A DNA stretch of 64,000 bases from Rapana venosa (GCA_028751875.1 CM054141.1:71773459-71837458); one strand, 5' to 3'. Counted from the stretch's first letter, positions 41,390-53,095 are shown. Notes: generated by a model not told the origin, from the sequence alone. Made by a program: numbers and translations.

Positions 41390-42044
41390 GAGAACTTGAA
41401 CAATTTATTCACAAAAAGGCAATAGGCCCATACATGAAGGGGGGTTACCAAACTGCTTAGTATTTTAGTGAGAAAAATAAGGAAGCACAAAAAACCAAAA
41501 TGTTATTGCATAACCACAACCACCACAATAAAAATCAGTTACAAAAAATATGACTTAAGAAACCAAGATATCTCTTATTCTAAAGGCTTTACACAAATAT
41601 AAAGCAAGGCTGCGCACAATCTCAGGTTGACTAGATGCCATGAGTAAACAGAATCTAAATAAATTAGGCTGTCTAGTGTCTACTATACTTTATGGGAATG
41701 TAATTCTGCTTAACATCTTCTAATGCTGGACAGCACAGCACAAAATGAACTTCATCTTCCACTGTTTGCTTACATAATGGGCATAGCAACCTGAGGTCAT
41801 CATCATCATGTTCTATATATCTAAATTTATTAACATTTATGTCTGATACACCAAGTCTAAACTTAGACATAATTCTTTTCAAATGTATGTCCATATCAAG
41901 CTTTAGATAAGGTTTGACATCATGTGAACCTATAAATTGTCTGTATATTTGAAATCTTTCACTGCTTTGTATATGACCACTCCACTGCTGCCAACTGCAG
42001 TCAATCAATCTTTGCCTGAAAATGTTGATAAACTCTCTACAATT

Positions 42045-42045
<1 letters not shown>
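41390..42045 (-). mobile_element. Non-LTR retrotransposon C-terminal fragment (Cys/His tail) with 3' UTR
   Basis: The minus frame reads FRQRLIDCSWQQWSGHIQ, IMSKFRLGVSDINVNKFRYI, then LRLLCPLCKQTVEDEVHFVLCCPAL. This C-x-x-C ... H-x-x-x-x-C block after an R-x-G segment is the C-terminal knuckle found in many invertebrate LINE polyproteins. The stop is at about 41673. The 3' UTR ends GCCTTTTTGTGAATAAATTG then (TC)n. The 5' side is cut by (GA)n/(GT)n at 42050. No RT core is present. Confidence 0.7.
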
Positions 42046-42047
<2 letters not shown>

Positions 42048-42085
<38 letters not shown>

Positions 42086-42250
42086 GAGTGAGTGAGTGAG
42101 TGAGTGTGTGTGTGTATGAGTGAGTGAGTGTGTGTGCGTGTGAGAGATTGAGAGAGAGCAAGAGAGAGTGTGTGTGCCCACGCATGCATATATAGATATA
42201 TGTGCATGCATATGTGCATGCGTGTGCATGTGTGTGTGTTCACGAGTGCA
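42048..42250. repeat. Compound (GA)n/(GT)n microsatellite
   Basis: Follows the 5' break of the retroelement fragment. Confidence 0.9.
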
Positions 42251-42399
42251 AGTGAGTGTACCTGTGCATGTCAGTACACGCATATGTACATTACACCTGC
42301 AAATCTGCACCAACACACACCAGGTCAGTATATATACAATGTGCAGTCATGTATGGGAACAACTGGCAGCTGACCCCCTACACAGCACTATCGTGTTAG

Positions 42400-43215
42400 T
42401 CTCAGCTAGCTCTAGGCTACATACAGTAGATCCAACAAGTAACTGATTTCAAGCTGCAGGTTCGTTCTATTCTGGCACTGCTGTAAATGGATCAAGATTT
42501 AGACACTACAGACACACCCCTGCAAAACAGCAGTGAAGGTCAGGGTCGAATGCTTGTCACTCCAAATCAATAGCAACAATCTGTGGCAGTAAAATGCAAA
42601 GAAAATAGGACCAGCACTACCTGCATCAACTTCATGGCATTTTAGAACAGAAAGAAAAACCAAATTTGGAACAAAAAAAACTCAACAATTTTCTTTGCTT
42701 AGAACTGTATACATGTGCATGTGTGTGAGTGCACATGTACAGTGTGGGTATGTGTGTTTGTGTGATTTTTTAAAAATCTGTCAATAAAAACTCTACTGTA
42801 AACACACACACACACATGCCCGCGCATGCATGCACACACCTAACGTCCAATAGGCCCTACAATGGCACAGAATATCCTGGCAATGTTTTTTCAATCAACA
42901 TGTTTCCAGCTTAGCTCCATTCTTCTAGAAATCGGTTAGCTAAATTTAGCCGGGAAACCTTTGATTGATTTTGCCACAAACAGTTGCCACTGTGCATAAC
43001 TTAAACTTTCTGTTGCTGTTCAGACAATGCAGCTCTGCACTCACTGATCTACTAGAACTATGTGGTATGAACACACGCGTTCCAGTGTATGTTTGTGCCA
43101 CGTGCGTTTCTTCTCTTTTCCTCTGCATAGCAGTAGCCTCTTTCCCTCCACGCTGCTTCGACATTAACATTAACGAAAGCAACAGCACTGTATCTTGTTT
43201 CATATAGGCTTACAT
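42400..43215. other. Non-coding upstream stretch
   Basis: No coding sequence recognised; short CA runs at ~42800-42840. Possible part of the first intron. Confidence 0.4.
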
Positions 43216-43223
43216 TTACTCAC

Positions 43224-43400
43224 CAACAATAGCAAACTGGAAAAACAACACGTTGTGTGGCCTTGAAATCCGACCTGCCAGGTCCAGTGAACTGAAACCC
43301 TTGGGCTGACAAACGTGTGTCGGCAATACAAGTGTTGGATGTGGGTTAGGGTCGGCTAGCTAGGCTGTGTTTTTCAGACCCCAAAACTGCCTCGCGCGTA
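43224..43400 (-). other. Candidate 5' non-coding exon / promoter-proximal region of the transporter
   Basis: The coding exon at 38957 starts with a splice acceptor, so an upstream non-coding exon must exist. A GTGAGTAAAT donor at 43223-43214 ends a GC-richer, non-repetitive stretch (about 43224-43400) with some CG dinucleotides. The choice of this donor over others upstream is a guess, and the transcription start is not visible. It would give a 4.27 kb first intron. Confidence 0.3.
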
Positions 43401-43826
43401 TGAACTGCTCTGTAGGCAAGCCTTCTGTAGCTTAGGTCTGCTTGCATGTGTGTGTGTGTGTGTGTGTATGAGTGGTGGGGGTGGGGTGTGTGGCTCAAGC
43501 CTGTAGAGGGGGATGGTGGGTAGCCTAGTTCTTTTAAGTTATGCTCCCTTCATCGATGTAGGTCTAAATTAAATAGGCCTAGGGCTTCAGAGAGTAATTT
43601 TGGTAACATTTGGGAAATGCAGAAGAATCTGAAAAAGCGGGCAGAAAACTGGGCCAAGACCTGTGTCAGAATCTGTGTATTACATGAGTGATGATGATGC
43701 AATGTCATTCAGGAAGAACACGTGCTAGGCCTACAGGCCAAAAAATATGTAGGCTAGGCTGGACAGGCTATCCCCAGGCTGGATGAATGGCTTGTAGTGC
43801 CAACAGAGCCCAAGGGGGATTTAAAG

Positions 43827-43828
43827 AA

Positions 43829-43864
<36 letters not shown>
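43827..43864. repeat. Poly-G run, ~38 bases
   Basis: Uninterrupted G tract; length may be imprecise in any assembly. Confidence 0.9.
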
Positions 43865-43865
<1 letters not shown>

Positions 43866-44244
43866 AACCCACCAATAGCCTATCTGGCAACACAGTTCCC
43901 CTGTGATGGGTCTGAACATTCTGACACCTTCAACTGCAGTTTGCACACTCTTTTCCATCCTCCAACAAGTCTTCACACCAGTTTTTGTTTTGTGTTGTCT
44001 GCTTTGTTATTCAAGTCAATGATCAGTTTCTAAAAGCCAGCCCACAGCCATTGTAGAAGACTACCTACTTCAGTTTTGTTCATTGTTCAGTTCAAAACAG
44101 CAGTTGCACTGTGTGAACCTGTCCTGCACTAGCTGCATGCAGGATCATCCCTAGCCTAGTAAGACTTGTTCTGAACCCACTGTCAGAGCCCCGAAAGTGA
44201 AGCAAGGTGTGCGTTGTAACCACTCTGTTGTGAATGCCTTAAAG

Positions 44245-44285
<41 letters not shown>

Positions 44286-44610
44286 CGCGGGGGCGCGCAG
44301 ACATTCTGACAGACTCTTTCGCTACGGGTATCAATAGAACCTTTGACTTTCGTCCCAGTGGATAACCTACATGAAGTCGAGGGTTCGAATCCCAACAACG
44401 TTGTCTGGTTGTAATGTTTAGATCTCCAGGGTCAACTTAAAGTGCTGACCCACCAGAAAACTCCATTCCTTTCGTGCACATATAATGCCTAATTATCAGT
44501 GTTCGGTGGGTTACCCAGCATGCACACCAAACCTGGAGAGGGATAGGCTTGGCCATGTTCAATCTGGCCAAGAGATGCGGCCTGAAAGGTTCAGGCCCGT
44601 GCCCACCAGC
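44245..44610. other. (GT)n and a tRNA-like SINE-type stretch
   Basis: (GT)16 at 44245-44278 then GCGCGCGCGCG. A box-B-like GGTTCGAATCCC follows at about 44382-44393, then tctccagggtcaac and accaaacctggagaggg. It looks like a decayed SINE, and no cloverleaf closes. Confidence 0.4.
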
Positions 44611-44908
44611 TCCTCTAGGAGTTGATGAAGGCAGGGAGGGATGGAGAAGGCAGGAGGGATGATGCAGACTGCACAAGGGATTTGAAGCGACCTCAACAGG
44701 TTGTGTCCCTTCCTCTTACTTGCTATCACAACATCCACCGAGTTAATACACAAATCAAATCGATCAGTGATGATGATGATGATGATTCTGAGTACGATAA
44801 TAGTGGTGATGACAATGATAAGTGTGATCTGTGCATAGTCATACATTCCGATGTTTTATGACAAACCATCAACTTGTTGGATAATAATTATGACCATAGG
44901 CCTAATAT

Positions 44909-45192
44909 CAAGAAGACATGGGAACCATCATCACCAGAAGACGGTGGAAGTGGATTGGGCACATCCTCCGAAGAGACCCACAGTCAATTGCAAGAACAGC
45001 ATTGCACTGGACCCCAGAAGGAAGGAGAAAGAAAGGAAGACCAAAAGCAACGTGGAGAAGAACTGTAGAAAGTGAGATGAAGGCCATGCAGCACTCTTGG
45101 GGATCAGTGACTAGGTTGGCCCAGAATAGGCAGGAGTGGAAGCGCTTTGTTGCTGCCCTACACACCGCTGGGTGTAATGGCTAATGATGATG
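44909..45192 (+). mobile_element. RTE-like element family G, 3' fragment with 13-bp TSD
   Basis: The plus frame reads MGTIITRRRWKWIGHILRRD, then IARTALHWTPEGRRKKGRPK, RRTVESEMKAM and LAQNRQEWKRFVAAL to the stop, the C-terminal end of an endonuclease/RT polyprotein, then TGATGATGAT. It is flanked by perfect ATAGGCCTAATAT copies at 44896-44908 and 45193-45205. A second copy lies at 59915-60418. Confidence 0.9.
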
Positions 45193-45463
45193 ATAGGCCT
45201 AATATGCATGGAATAAAGAATAGATAAGAAACTGAAAACAAACAAACCAACACACACAGAGATTATTTACCAATGTTTAAAATTGATCATTTTACTAATT
45301 TGACTGAATGTGATACTTGAATAAACATTTATTAACATTTTTCGGAGGAGGGCGGGTCTTACTCGAGAACTAACCTGGAATACCCATATCCGATAATTTT
45401 ATGTAAAGCAATAATATGCTTCAACTTTAAAAAAACAGATTATGAAACAGTGGTAGCCTACTG

Positions 45464-45758
45464 AGGAGAGGGGACAGCTCAGTGGTCAGAGCACTCCCTT
45501 TTCCCCCTGCTAAGGTTAAGCAGCATCAACATGGTTACCACTTGGATGGTGACTGTTTGTGCGCTTTGGCTTCAGTACAGTCCCCTAGTTCACCCAGCTG
45601 TAAATAGGTACCTGCCTCTTTAGGGTCAGGGAATGTAAAACAGGGAGGGAGAGGAGATGGGCACCACCCTCAATATTTCTGACCCCTTGAGAAGTTGAGG
45701 TCTCATGCATCGTTCCCCTATGACCACATAGATAATGGGACACCTTTACCTTACCTAA
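45464..45758 (+). mobile_element. 5S-rRNA-related SINE (family F), full length with 11-bp TSD
   Basis: The head has ggggacagctcagtggtcag (tRNA-like box A spacing). Positions 45505-45553 then closely follow the internal part of 5S rRNA: aggttaagcagc, ggttaccacttggatggtga. The body has cacccagctgtaaataggta then cctg, and the 3' part is ccctatgaccacatag..taatgggacacctttacctt. It is flanked by GTAGCCTACTG at 45453-45463 and 45759-45769. Confidence 0.85.
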
Positions 45759-45769
45759 GTAGCCTACTG

Positions 45770-46450
45770 GGGATAAGATATGATAATCTCAAAACACTTA
45801 CCCACCTGGTTAATTAGAACAAAACTATAATTTGGCGTGTAGCATTTCTTTTTTTAGTCCTCCTAAGAGTTTATCAAAAAAGCTTCAAAGTATATAATCA
45901 TCTAGATTGCAGAGCTTACTGACTTGCATGGCCCTAGTGATGTTCACTTTGTGCATCAGCGCTTGAAACATGGAGAGAAATTAGAATATGACCTTTAGAC
46001 CAATACATGTATTGATAACTTTCCCCATGCCAAGTAGATCTAAAGTGCCAAGTAGATCTAAAATGACCATGTAGATCTAAAGTGCCAAGTAGATCTAAAG
46101 GGGCGCAACTCTGATAACTCGGCTTTGGAAGAGGTGAAAGTTAGATCTGAAAGAGAACTTCCGAAAGGAGCACAAACAGAAACATTTATTACAGAATAAT
46201 ATAATCTACCAATAAAACAAAGATCTCTTAATAACTATTGGTGCCCACTTGTCAAATATTTAGGTGCAGTCTAGAACTAGGGTCCTAATCAAAATGAGGG
46301 TAGGAAGCAGTTTCAAACTTCCCTATTGGGAAAGAAATCAATAACACCTCCCCGCCCCCACCCCCATTCCTTGGCTGGAGCTCCCAGGTTCCCCGTTTTT
46401 ACCCCCATAAATGTAGAAGTACATTTTTATATCATGTACACCTATATCAT
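45770..46450. other. Non-coding stretch with short tandem agtagatctaaa
   Basis: Four copies of a 15-19 base phrase (aagtagatctaaagtgcc type) at 46034-46100. A 30-base segment at about 46188-46217 (acagaataatataatctacc aataaaa) recurs at about 50595-50625, so part of it is a dispersed repeat. Confidence 0.5.
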
Positions 46451-46459
46451 GTACACCTA

Positions 46460-48645
46460 ATAGATTTCATCTTAACACCAGGGCGCTTCAAATCCAGCAT
46501 CAACAGAGCCAGAACAAGAACCTACCCTAGAGCTGACATAGGCAGCGACCTCGACCACGAAAGATCCAGATGTCGAGATCTTCCAAGCTAAGCTTGGCGG
46601 ACGTTTTGCGGCAATAACCCTCCTGGACAATGACATCAATGACCTCACCAACAACTTTAATGAGGCAGTCCGAGAAACAGCAGAGGAGGTACTCGGTCGT
46701 CAGAGGAATAAACACCAGCCATGGACTACCAATGACATCTTGGACCTCTGCGATACAAGAAGAGCACTGAAACCAACCAGGTCTTCCAACCCTAAAGAAT
46801 ACTGGGAGGCCAACAATCTTGTGAAGAAGTCAATGTTAAAGGCCAGAGAGAAGTGAATCAGTGATCAATGTGATGAGATCGAAAAATGCATGAAAGTGGG
46901 CAACAGTAAAAAGGCATACGACACCCTGAAGAAACTCACAAAACCACTTCAAACCAAATCATCAGTCATTGAAGACAGCTCCGGAAACCTCCTCACAGAA
47001 AGCTCAGCTGCATTGAACAGGTGGTCTGAGTATTGTCAAGAACTATACAACTACCCAATCCAACCTGACAAGAGCATAATAGAAGAGGAAGCAGCAACAT
47101 CAAGAGTACCCTCGCCATTACCTATATTGAGGGAAGAAGTGGAAGAAGCCATCCGCAGTTTACCAGTAGGAAAGTCCCCAGGAGCAGACAACATACCAGC
47201 AGAACTGCTCAAGCATGGTGGCGAAACAGTTATCACACATGTTACAGCTATCTGTCAGAAGATTTGGGAGACAAAACAGTGGCCAACAGAATGGACACAA
47301 TCACTCATCATACCTCTGCCCAAGAAGGGGAATTTACGCCAATGCCAAAACTATAGAACAATCAGCCTCATCAGCCACGCCAGCAAGATCATGCTCAAAG
47401 TTATTTTGAATCGACTCAAGAAGGAGGCAGAAGAACACCTTGCAGAGGAACAAGCTGGGTTTAGGGCAGGCAGGAGCACAATCAAACAGATTTTTAACTG
47501 CCACATCCTGATGGAAAAACATCTTCAACAACAGAGAGACCTGTTCCACAACTTCATCGACTTCAAGAAGGCTTTCGACAGAGTATGGCACGAAGGCCTG
47601 TGGCAGGTCCTCAGAATGTTTGGCATTGAAGAAGGACTAGTGCAAACCATTCAAGCACTATACAACACTGCAAGCAGTGCAGTCCTGAACAATCAGGTCG
47701 GTGACTACTTCAAAACCACAGTTGGGGTACGACAAGGATGCCTGTTATCTCCAGTCCTGTTTAATCTGTTCTTGGAAAACATTATGAGAGAGGCCCTCCA
47801 TGACTTCCACTCTACCATCTCCATTGGCGGCAGACCCCTCAACAACATTGACCTCATGGGCGGATGTAACACAGAGCTGCAAGATCTTACGACCAGACTT
47901 GAGAACAGAGCTGGAGCATATGGGATGGACGTGAGCTGGAGAAAAGTAAGTACTTGTGAACAGCACGAGCAACGCCACTGCTAAAATTTACATGAACGGC
48001 CAGCAATTGGAGGAGGTAGACGCTTTTAAATACCTTGGTGCTACACTCACAAAGGACGGGCGATCGACGACAGAAATCAAAGTCAGACTAGCCATGGCAA
48101 CATCTTCCATGACAAAACTCACCACCATATGGAAAAGTAAAGAGATCAGTTTCCCAATCAAACTAAAGCTCTACAAAGCCCTAATTCAGACGATCCTGCT
48201 GTACGGAAGTGAAACCTGGACATTGACTGCTGAAACAACAAAGCGAATCCAGTCATTTGAAACAAAATGCCATAGAAAACTGCTGGGCATATCCTGGAGA
48301 GAACGAAAGACCAATGAATTTGTCAAGAGCCAAATAACACGGCTGGCAGGTCCACAGGAACCCCTTCTCACCATCGTCAAGAAGAAAAAGCTGACATGGT
48401 TCGGCCACGTCACCCGCCACAACACTCTGCCAAAAACAGAACTGCAGGGAACACTCGAAGGTGGCAGAAAGAGGGGAAGAAAGAACAAGTCATGGATGGA
48501 CAACATCAGAGAATGGACCAGGATGAATGACTCGGCACTACTGCGCAGAGACCGAGGACCGAGATGGATGGAGGAGGCTTACCACGGCATCATCTTTCGT
48601 GTCTCCTCCACGACCGCCAAGGTCACGGGACTGATGATGATGATG
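46460..48645 (+). mobile_element. RTE-like non-LTR retrotransposon (family H), 5'-truncated and inactivated
   Basis: 46460-46580 holds the end of an endonuclease domain (IDFILTP, FKSSINRARTRTYP, ADIGSD). An in-frame TGA lies at 46854-46856. The ORF at 46890-47984 holds RT motifs: KSPGADNIPAELLK (95-108), AGFRAGRST (189-197), DFKKAFDRVW (224-233) and GVRQGCLLSPVLFNLFLE (279-296). At about 47845 the segment just before IDLMGG is missing, where the catalytic double-Asp box normally lies. A net loss of two bases near 47945-47957 shifts frame; the rest (47956-48657) carries FKYLGATLTKDG, LLYGSETWTL, WFGHVTRHN and EGGRKRGR. It ends TGATGATGATGATGAC. Possible short TSD ACACCTA (46453-46459, 48646-48652). 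Confidence 0.92.
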
Positions 48646-48853
48646 ACACCTACATGAAAAAGAATGAGACTCCAAAAATCCAGTGCATGTTGCAAGCAGC
48701 CATGCTAATGATCTGAAAGTGTACACAGATGACTCACAATCAACAAGCAGGTTCAACTTTCGCCATATCGTCACTCACATCAGGACAGTCACACTAGAAG
48801 TACAGGTAAACATCCATCAGTTTTCACAGCCTTAGTAGTACTTGTAACATGAT

Positions 48854-48855
<2 letters not shown>

Positions 48856-48941
<86 letters not shown>
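48856..48941. repeat. (GA)n microsatellite at a LINE 3' end
   Basis: About 43 GA units joined to aatgacaatgaca, the inverted (TTGTCA) tail of family D. Confidence 0.97.
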
Positions 48942-48943
<2 letters not shown>

Positions 48944-49640
48944 GACAATGACAATTTTTTTTATTTCGAGGATAATGAATAAGCACCCATGTGCTTTTTT
49001 TTACATCCAATCCCCGCCCTTAGGGATACATCATATGATTATAAAATAAACCCAATACCCATACACTCACATAGTTAAAAAAAACACCACACATATACAA
49101 AATCACAAAAAAACACCAAAAAAAGAAAGAAAACCAACAACAAAAAACAAAACAAAGCAAAGCAAAACACCCCCCCCAAAAAAAAACCCCAAAACAAACC
49201 AACAAACAACAACAACCAAACAGACAAAACAAACAAACAAACAAAAAACCCCACAACAACAACAAAACAAACAAACAGCAAAGAAACCGAAAGCAAACTA
49301 AAAACAACAGCTGAGGGGGGTTTGGGGGGGGGGCGCAACCAAACTACCCCCCCCAAAAAAAAAAACCCAACAACAACCCACCACCACAACAACAACAACA
49401 ACAAAAAACAAACAAACAACCCCCCCAAAAAAACAACAACAAACAAACCACAAAACAAAAACGAGAAAAAACTTCACAAAATAAAGGAGAACATACCATG
49501 TAAATAGTATCATTTTGGCGAATGGGAAAACAAACGTCAACAAATTCATTGTACTTCCACAACAAAACAAAACAACAAAAAATGAAGAGGGAAAGCAAAA
49601 GTAAACTACACAAAAACAAAATGTTATATAAGCAGACTTT
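48942..49640 (-). mobile_element. Family D LINE 3' UTR, minus strand, with A/C-rich (sense T/G-rich) body
   Basis: The sense strand ends GGATGTAAAAAAAAGCACAT, CTTATTCATTATCCTCGAAA, TAAAAAAAATTGTCATTGTC. The upstream ~400 bases are nearly only T and G in sense (A and C on plus), like 54480-54780. No protein-coding part is seen. Confidence 0.75.
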
Positions 49641-49674
49641 AGCACATTACACAAAAGCGATTTACACCCCCGTG

Positions 49675-49902
49675 GAGAGATTGATTGATTGATTCATTTG
49701 ATTGATTGATTCAATTGATTGATTGATTCAATTTTACTTTCAGAAGGTGAAGGAATAAGCATGAGAGTTGCTTTTTAAAAAATTATTTATTACATCCAGC
49801 CTTCTAAAACAGTACAACTAGTGAACGCAAATTAATAACAAGAAAATTGAAAAATCCACAAACTTACTCCTGTAATAATCAATGAAACATAATACTTAGC
49901 AA

Positions 49903-49962
<60 letters not shown>

Positions 49963-50140
49963 ATGTCAATGTCAATGTCAATGTCAATGTGAGTGGGATG
50001 ACCTCAAGCTGATAGCTGTGAACGTGTAGGTCAGTCAGTCAGTCAGTCAATGCCATAACCCACACCTGTCTGCCTGGTTCGTCATTGTGACACAGTGACT
50101 GAGAAATAGTTTCACCCCCAATAGTCCCCCCCCCCCCCCC
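49675..50140. repeat. (GATT)n, (GT)n/(GA)n and (TCAATG)n simple repeats
   Basis: gattgattgattcaatt repeats (49680-49735), (GT)11/(GA)13 at about 49905-49958, (tcaatg)n at about 49959-49988, and poly-C at 50128-50151. The first is followed by aattttactttcagaaggtg, resembling another LINE 3' end in inverse. Confidence 0.7.
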
Positions 50141-50159
50141 CCCCCCCCCCCTCCTCCCA

Positions 50160-51700
50160 CGCTTCACACAGTTCAGCGACAGAAAAAAGTTCCCCGACCA
50201 CAAAGGCCGGTAATTCAGCCCTGTGTTTCTATCACCTATCTTCTTTGCTGTGTGTGGCATGTGTGTATCTGTGTGAATGGTCAGGTGAATGGATGGGTAA
50301 ATGACTGTATGGGCAATTATAATGTTTGTCTTCAATTGAATTCAATTCAGTTCAATCACTTTATTAGCTCACAAAAGAAATGTATGTGGGTTACTAGTCC
50401 TGCATAAAAAAGTGAATAGGAAAAACAGTTATCACAGATGAAATACACAGTATAGTATACATCCATCACCTCGCACACATCACAAGACAATACCTATACC
50501 AATACCAGCATTTATTCATCTCAATAAAAAATTTAAAAAGAAATTCAAGTGGTTACAAGCCATATCTGCATAAAAATGATAAACAGTTATATTTATCACA
50601 GAATAATATAATCTACCAATAAAATTCCATCTTAAAAATCACACTCACACACACGCACGCATGCACAAACACACATGTGCACGCACGCACGCACACACAC
50701 CGCACGCATAGACACATGCCAATGCACAAATGATTATAACATGTCATACAATAAGAGCACTATCAATAAATAAGATTACTATATTACACTTAAAAAATGG
50801 TCAGGTAAATAGATAGGTAAATGACTACAGTTATGTGCAGTATTGATGTTTGAATGTGAGTGAATGGTCGGGTTCATGGATGGGTAAATGACTACAGTTA
50901 TGTGCAAATCCATGTGCAGGTGTGCTGGAAAAGGGCAAGAGCTAGTCAACTTGGAAAGTCACCTGATGAAGCTTCTTTGGCATGTGACATGTAGATCAGT
51001 ACAGGTAAAACAACAACAAACCAGTTGATGACACATAGTGCCAACGGCATCAGCACTGACATCATTACATTGGTGACTTGTTTTGTTCATTCTTTGTGGG
51101 ATCGACATTGCGATTGAGCCATCACCAGGAGTGCTGTGGATGTACCAGACAGACAGCCTGCAAAATGGAAAGTGCAAGGAGAGCTGCAGATCAGAGGTCT
51201 TCAGAGAACTCTCCTCCCGAGTGCTTCAGCCCTGGCTCTAGTGACAGGCTAGGGAGTCAGCACGAGTCTGTCAGGTCTAGAGTCTGCGCCGCGTCTTCAC
51301 CTGTCTGTCTGTCAGGATGTCTGTCTGTCCTGTCAGGATGTCTGTCTGTCTGTCTGTCTGGGTTTCCTTAGTTCTCCTGCTCAGACCCAGACTGGAATGG
51401 GGAAGAGGAAGGGAGCGGTTGATGTGGTTGTGGGATATTGGGTCATGATGTGCTCTGGCTTTTTGTGTGTTCTTTTTCCTCTTTTCTATTCGTTCTTTTT
51501 TTGTTTTTAGTGTTGTTACTGTTGGTGGTGGTGGTGCATGGGAATAATGGTGATGGTGATGGTGATGGTGGCGTTCTTGTTAGTTGTGGTGGTGGGTGGT
51601 TTTTCGTGTTCTTTTTTTAATTATTATTTTTTTAATAGATGTCTTGATGTTGTGAAAAAAAGCAGATACAAAAAGCGTGTGCGTGCGTGTCTGCATGGGC
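50160..51700. other. Non-coding, with LINE-tail remnant
   Basis: 50333-50400 in reverse complement ends AGCTAATAAAGTGATTGAAC then (TGAAT/TTGAA)n, a retroelement 3' tail. (GTCT)n lies near 51300-51360. Two near-copies of ggtaaatgactacagttatg occur at 50817 and 50883. No gene is recognised. Confidence 0.5.
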
Positions 51701-51706
51701 ATGTGG

Positions 51707-51732
51707 GGGAGGGGGGGGGGGGGGGGGGAGGG
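51707..51732. repeat. G-rich run
   Basis: gagggggggg then more than 12 G. Confidence 0.85.
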
Positions 51733-51794
51733 GAAGAGTTATTGTTGAGGCTGTTGTTGAGTGCCTAGCCTATGCTTCTTTGTTTTTCCCTGGG

Positions 51795-52030
51795 GTTCGA
51801 CGATGACCTCCAAGACAGCAGAGGAGACAGCTGCTGTTTCGGAAATTGGGAAGAAGTCTGATTATAGTGGAGGTACCTTGCTCACAGTACATCCCCACTC
51901 TCTAGACCAAGCGGGCATATGTTCTCCAAACACCAACTAGCCCCCAGGGCTGCAGCACATAAGGCTGTGAAGTTAATCCTACACCGTTATAGTCGATCAC
52001 TAAAGAGTCAGCTGTAAAGTGGAATCATGA
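51795..52030 (+). repeat. Dispersed repeat family A, copy 2
   Basis: Matches 600-870 inverted: gatgacctccaagacagcag, cagctgctgtttcggaaatt, gcccccagggctgcag, then tatagtcgatcactaaagag and gctgtaaagtggaat. Confidence 0.7.
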
Positions 52031-52239
52031 AAACCCGTTCGCCTAACGGAAGAGTGGCCTATTGCGTGCTGGTTAGGAGCAGCTGACCATTTCATTTTAC
52101 TTAACGCATGGCCCTTGCTGTCTTGGTTTAATTCACCATGCAGAGGCGACATGCCTCTACTTCATGGTGTGCAAAGAGTACGCTTAGGCAAAATCACCAT
52201 TGAGTGAAATCAGAGCTTAAGCTTGGAGAGAAGGAGAGA

Positions 52240-52470
52240 GAGAGACAGAGACAGAGATTTTATTCTTTTATTTCGAGGATGGATAAGGACATCATTGGGG
52301 GTTTTTCATCGGTCCTTTCGTTATGCAGTTTTGTAAATGTTGTCATCCGTTCTCACGGGCACACTATGGTCTACTCTTCCGAAAAGCGGAACGGGTTTTA
52401 ACGTGTGTGCAAGATATTCTGCATGCGTTCTCACACGGGACCTCGATTTATAGACATTAAAAACAATGAA
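52240..52470 (-). mobile_element. SINE family E, minus-strand copy
   Basis: Inverted order of the copy at 61040-61350: ttttatttcgaggatggata, tgttgtcatccgttctcacg, tctactcttccgaaaagcgg, aacgggttttaacgtgtgtg, acacgggacctcgatttata. Confidence 0.75.
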
Positions 52471-52479
52471 AACAAACTA

Positions 52480-53095
52480 GAAACATGATAGACAAAACCA
52501 ACCGCTAAAAACAACCCCAACTCCACAAACTAAACCTTGAAACAGAATACACCTCATGCCAACAACTTTAAAAAAAAACAACGAAAAACCCCCCTGACCC
52601 AAAGGCCCTTCAAACAACGACTTAGTCAGAAAAAAACCACTCACACAGAGGACCCCCAAAACAAACGCTCAGGGAATGTACCAAAGAAATAATATTCTTT
52701 ATGGTGGTGTCATTTCCAAGAGGCTGTGTTTTATTCAGCTTGTGCCATGTGGTTGTAGATAGAGATAATGTCAATAGTGTCATCAAGTAATGAAAGCAGG
52801 CTCCATACATAGTCTAACAGTGTTTGAAACTATATAGTGTTAACATATCGCTAATGTGGCATCTGATAATAGTAAGGGCAGTACTTTGCACTGCCTTATG
52901 CAGCTTTTGTGAGCTGAGAGGTTTGCAGTCTGGTGCTCTGCTCTCTAAGTGTTACCAACAGGGGTCACATTATGTCTCCATAAATGGCGAGTAATGCCCT
53001 AGGCTCAAACAAGGCTCTTGTGCCTCAAGTAGTAGTAGGCCCACCAGTGTTTGTCAGTCAGGTGAGAGATGGCTCCTACCCCCACTGTTCGGTCA
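52480..53095. other. Non-coding stretch
   Basis: No coding sequence or recognisable repeat. Confidence 0.4.

Noticed and set aside
45505..45553. Functional 5S rRNA gene
   Set aside because: Only the internal part resembles 5S; it sits in a TSD-bounded SINE and lacks the 5S ends.
49075..49640. F/C/V-rich membrane-protein-like ORFs on the minus strand
   Set aside because: Translation of a T/G-only LINE 3' UTR; the same composition artefact occurs at 54470-54860 and 55560-55850.
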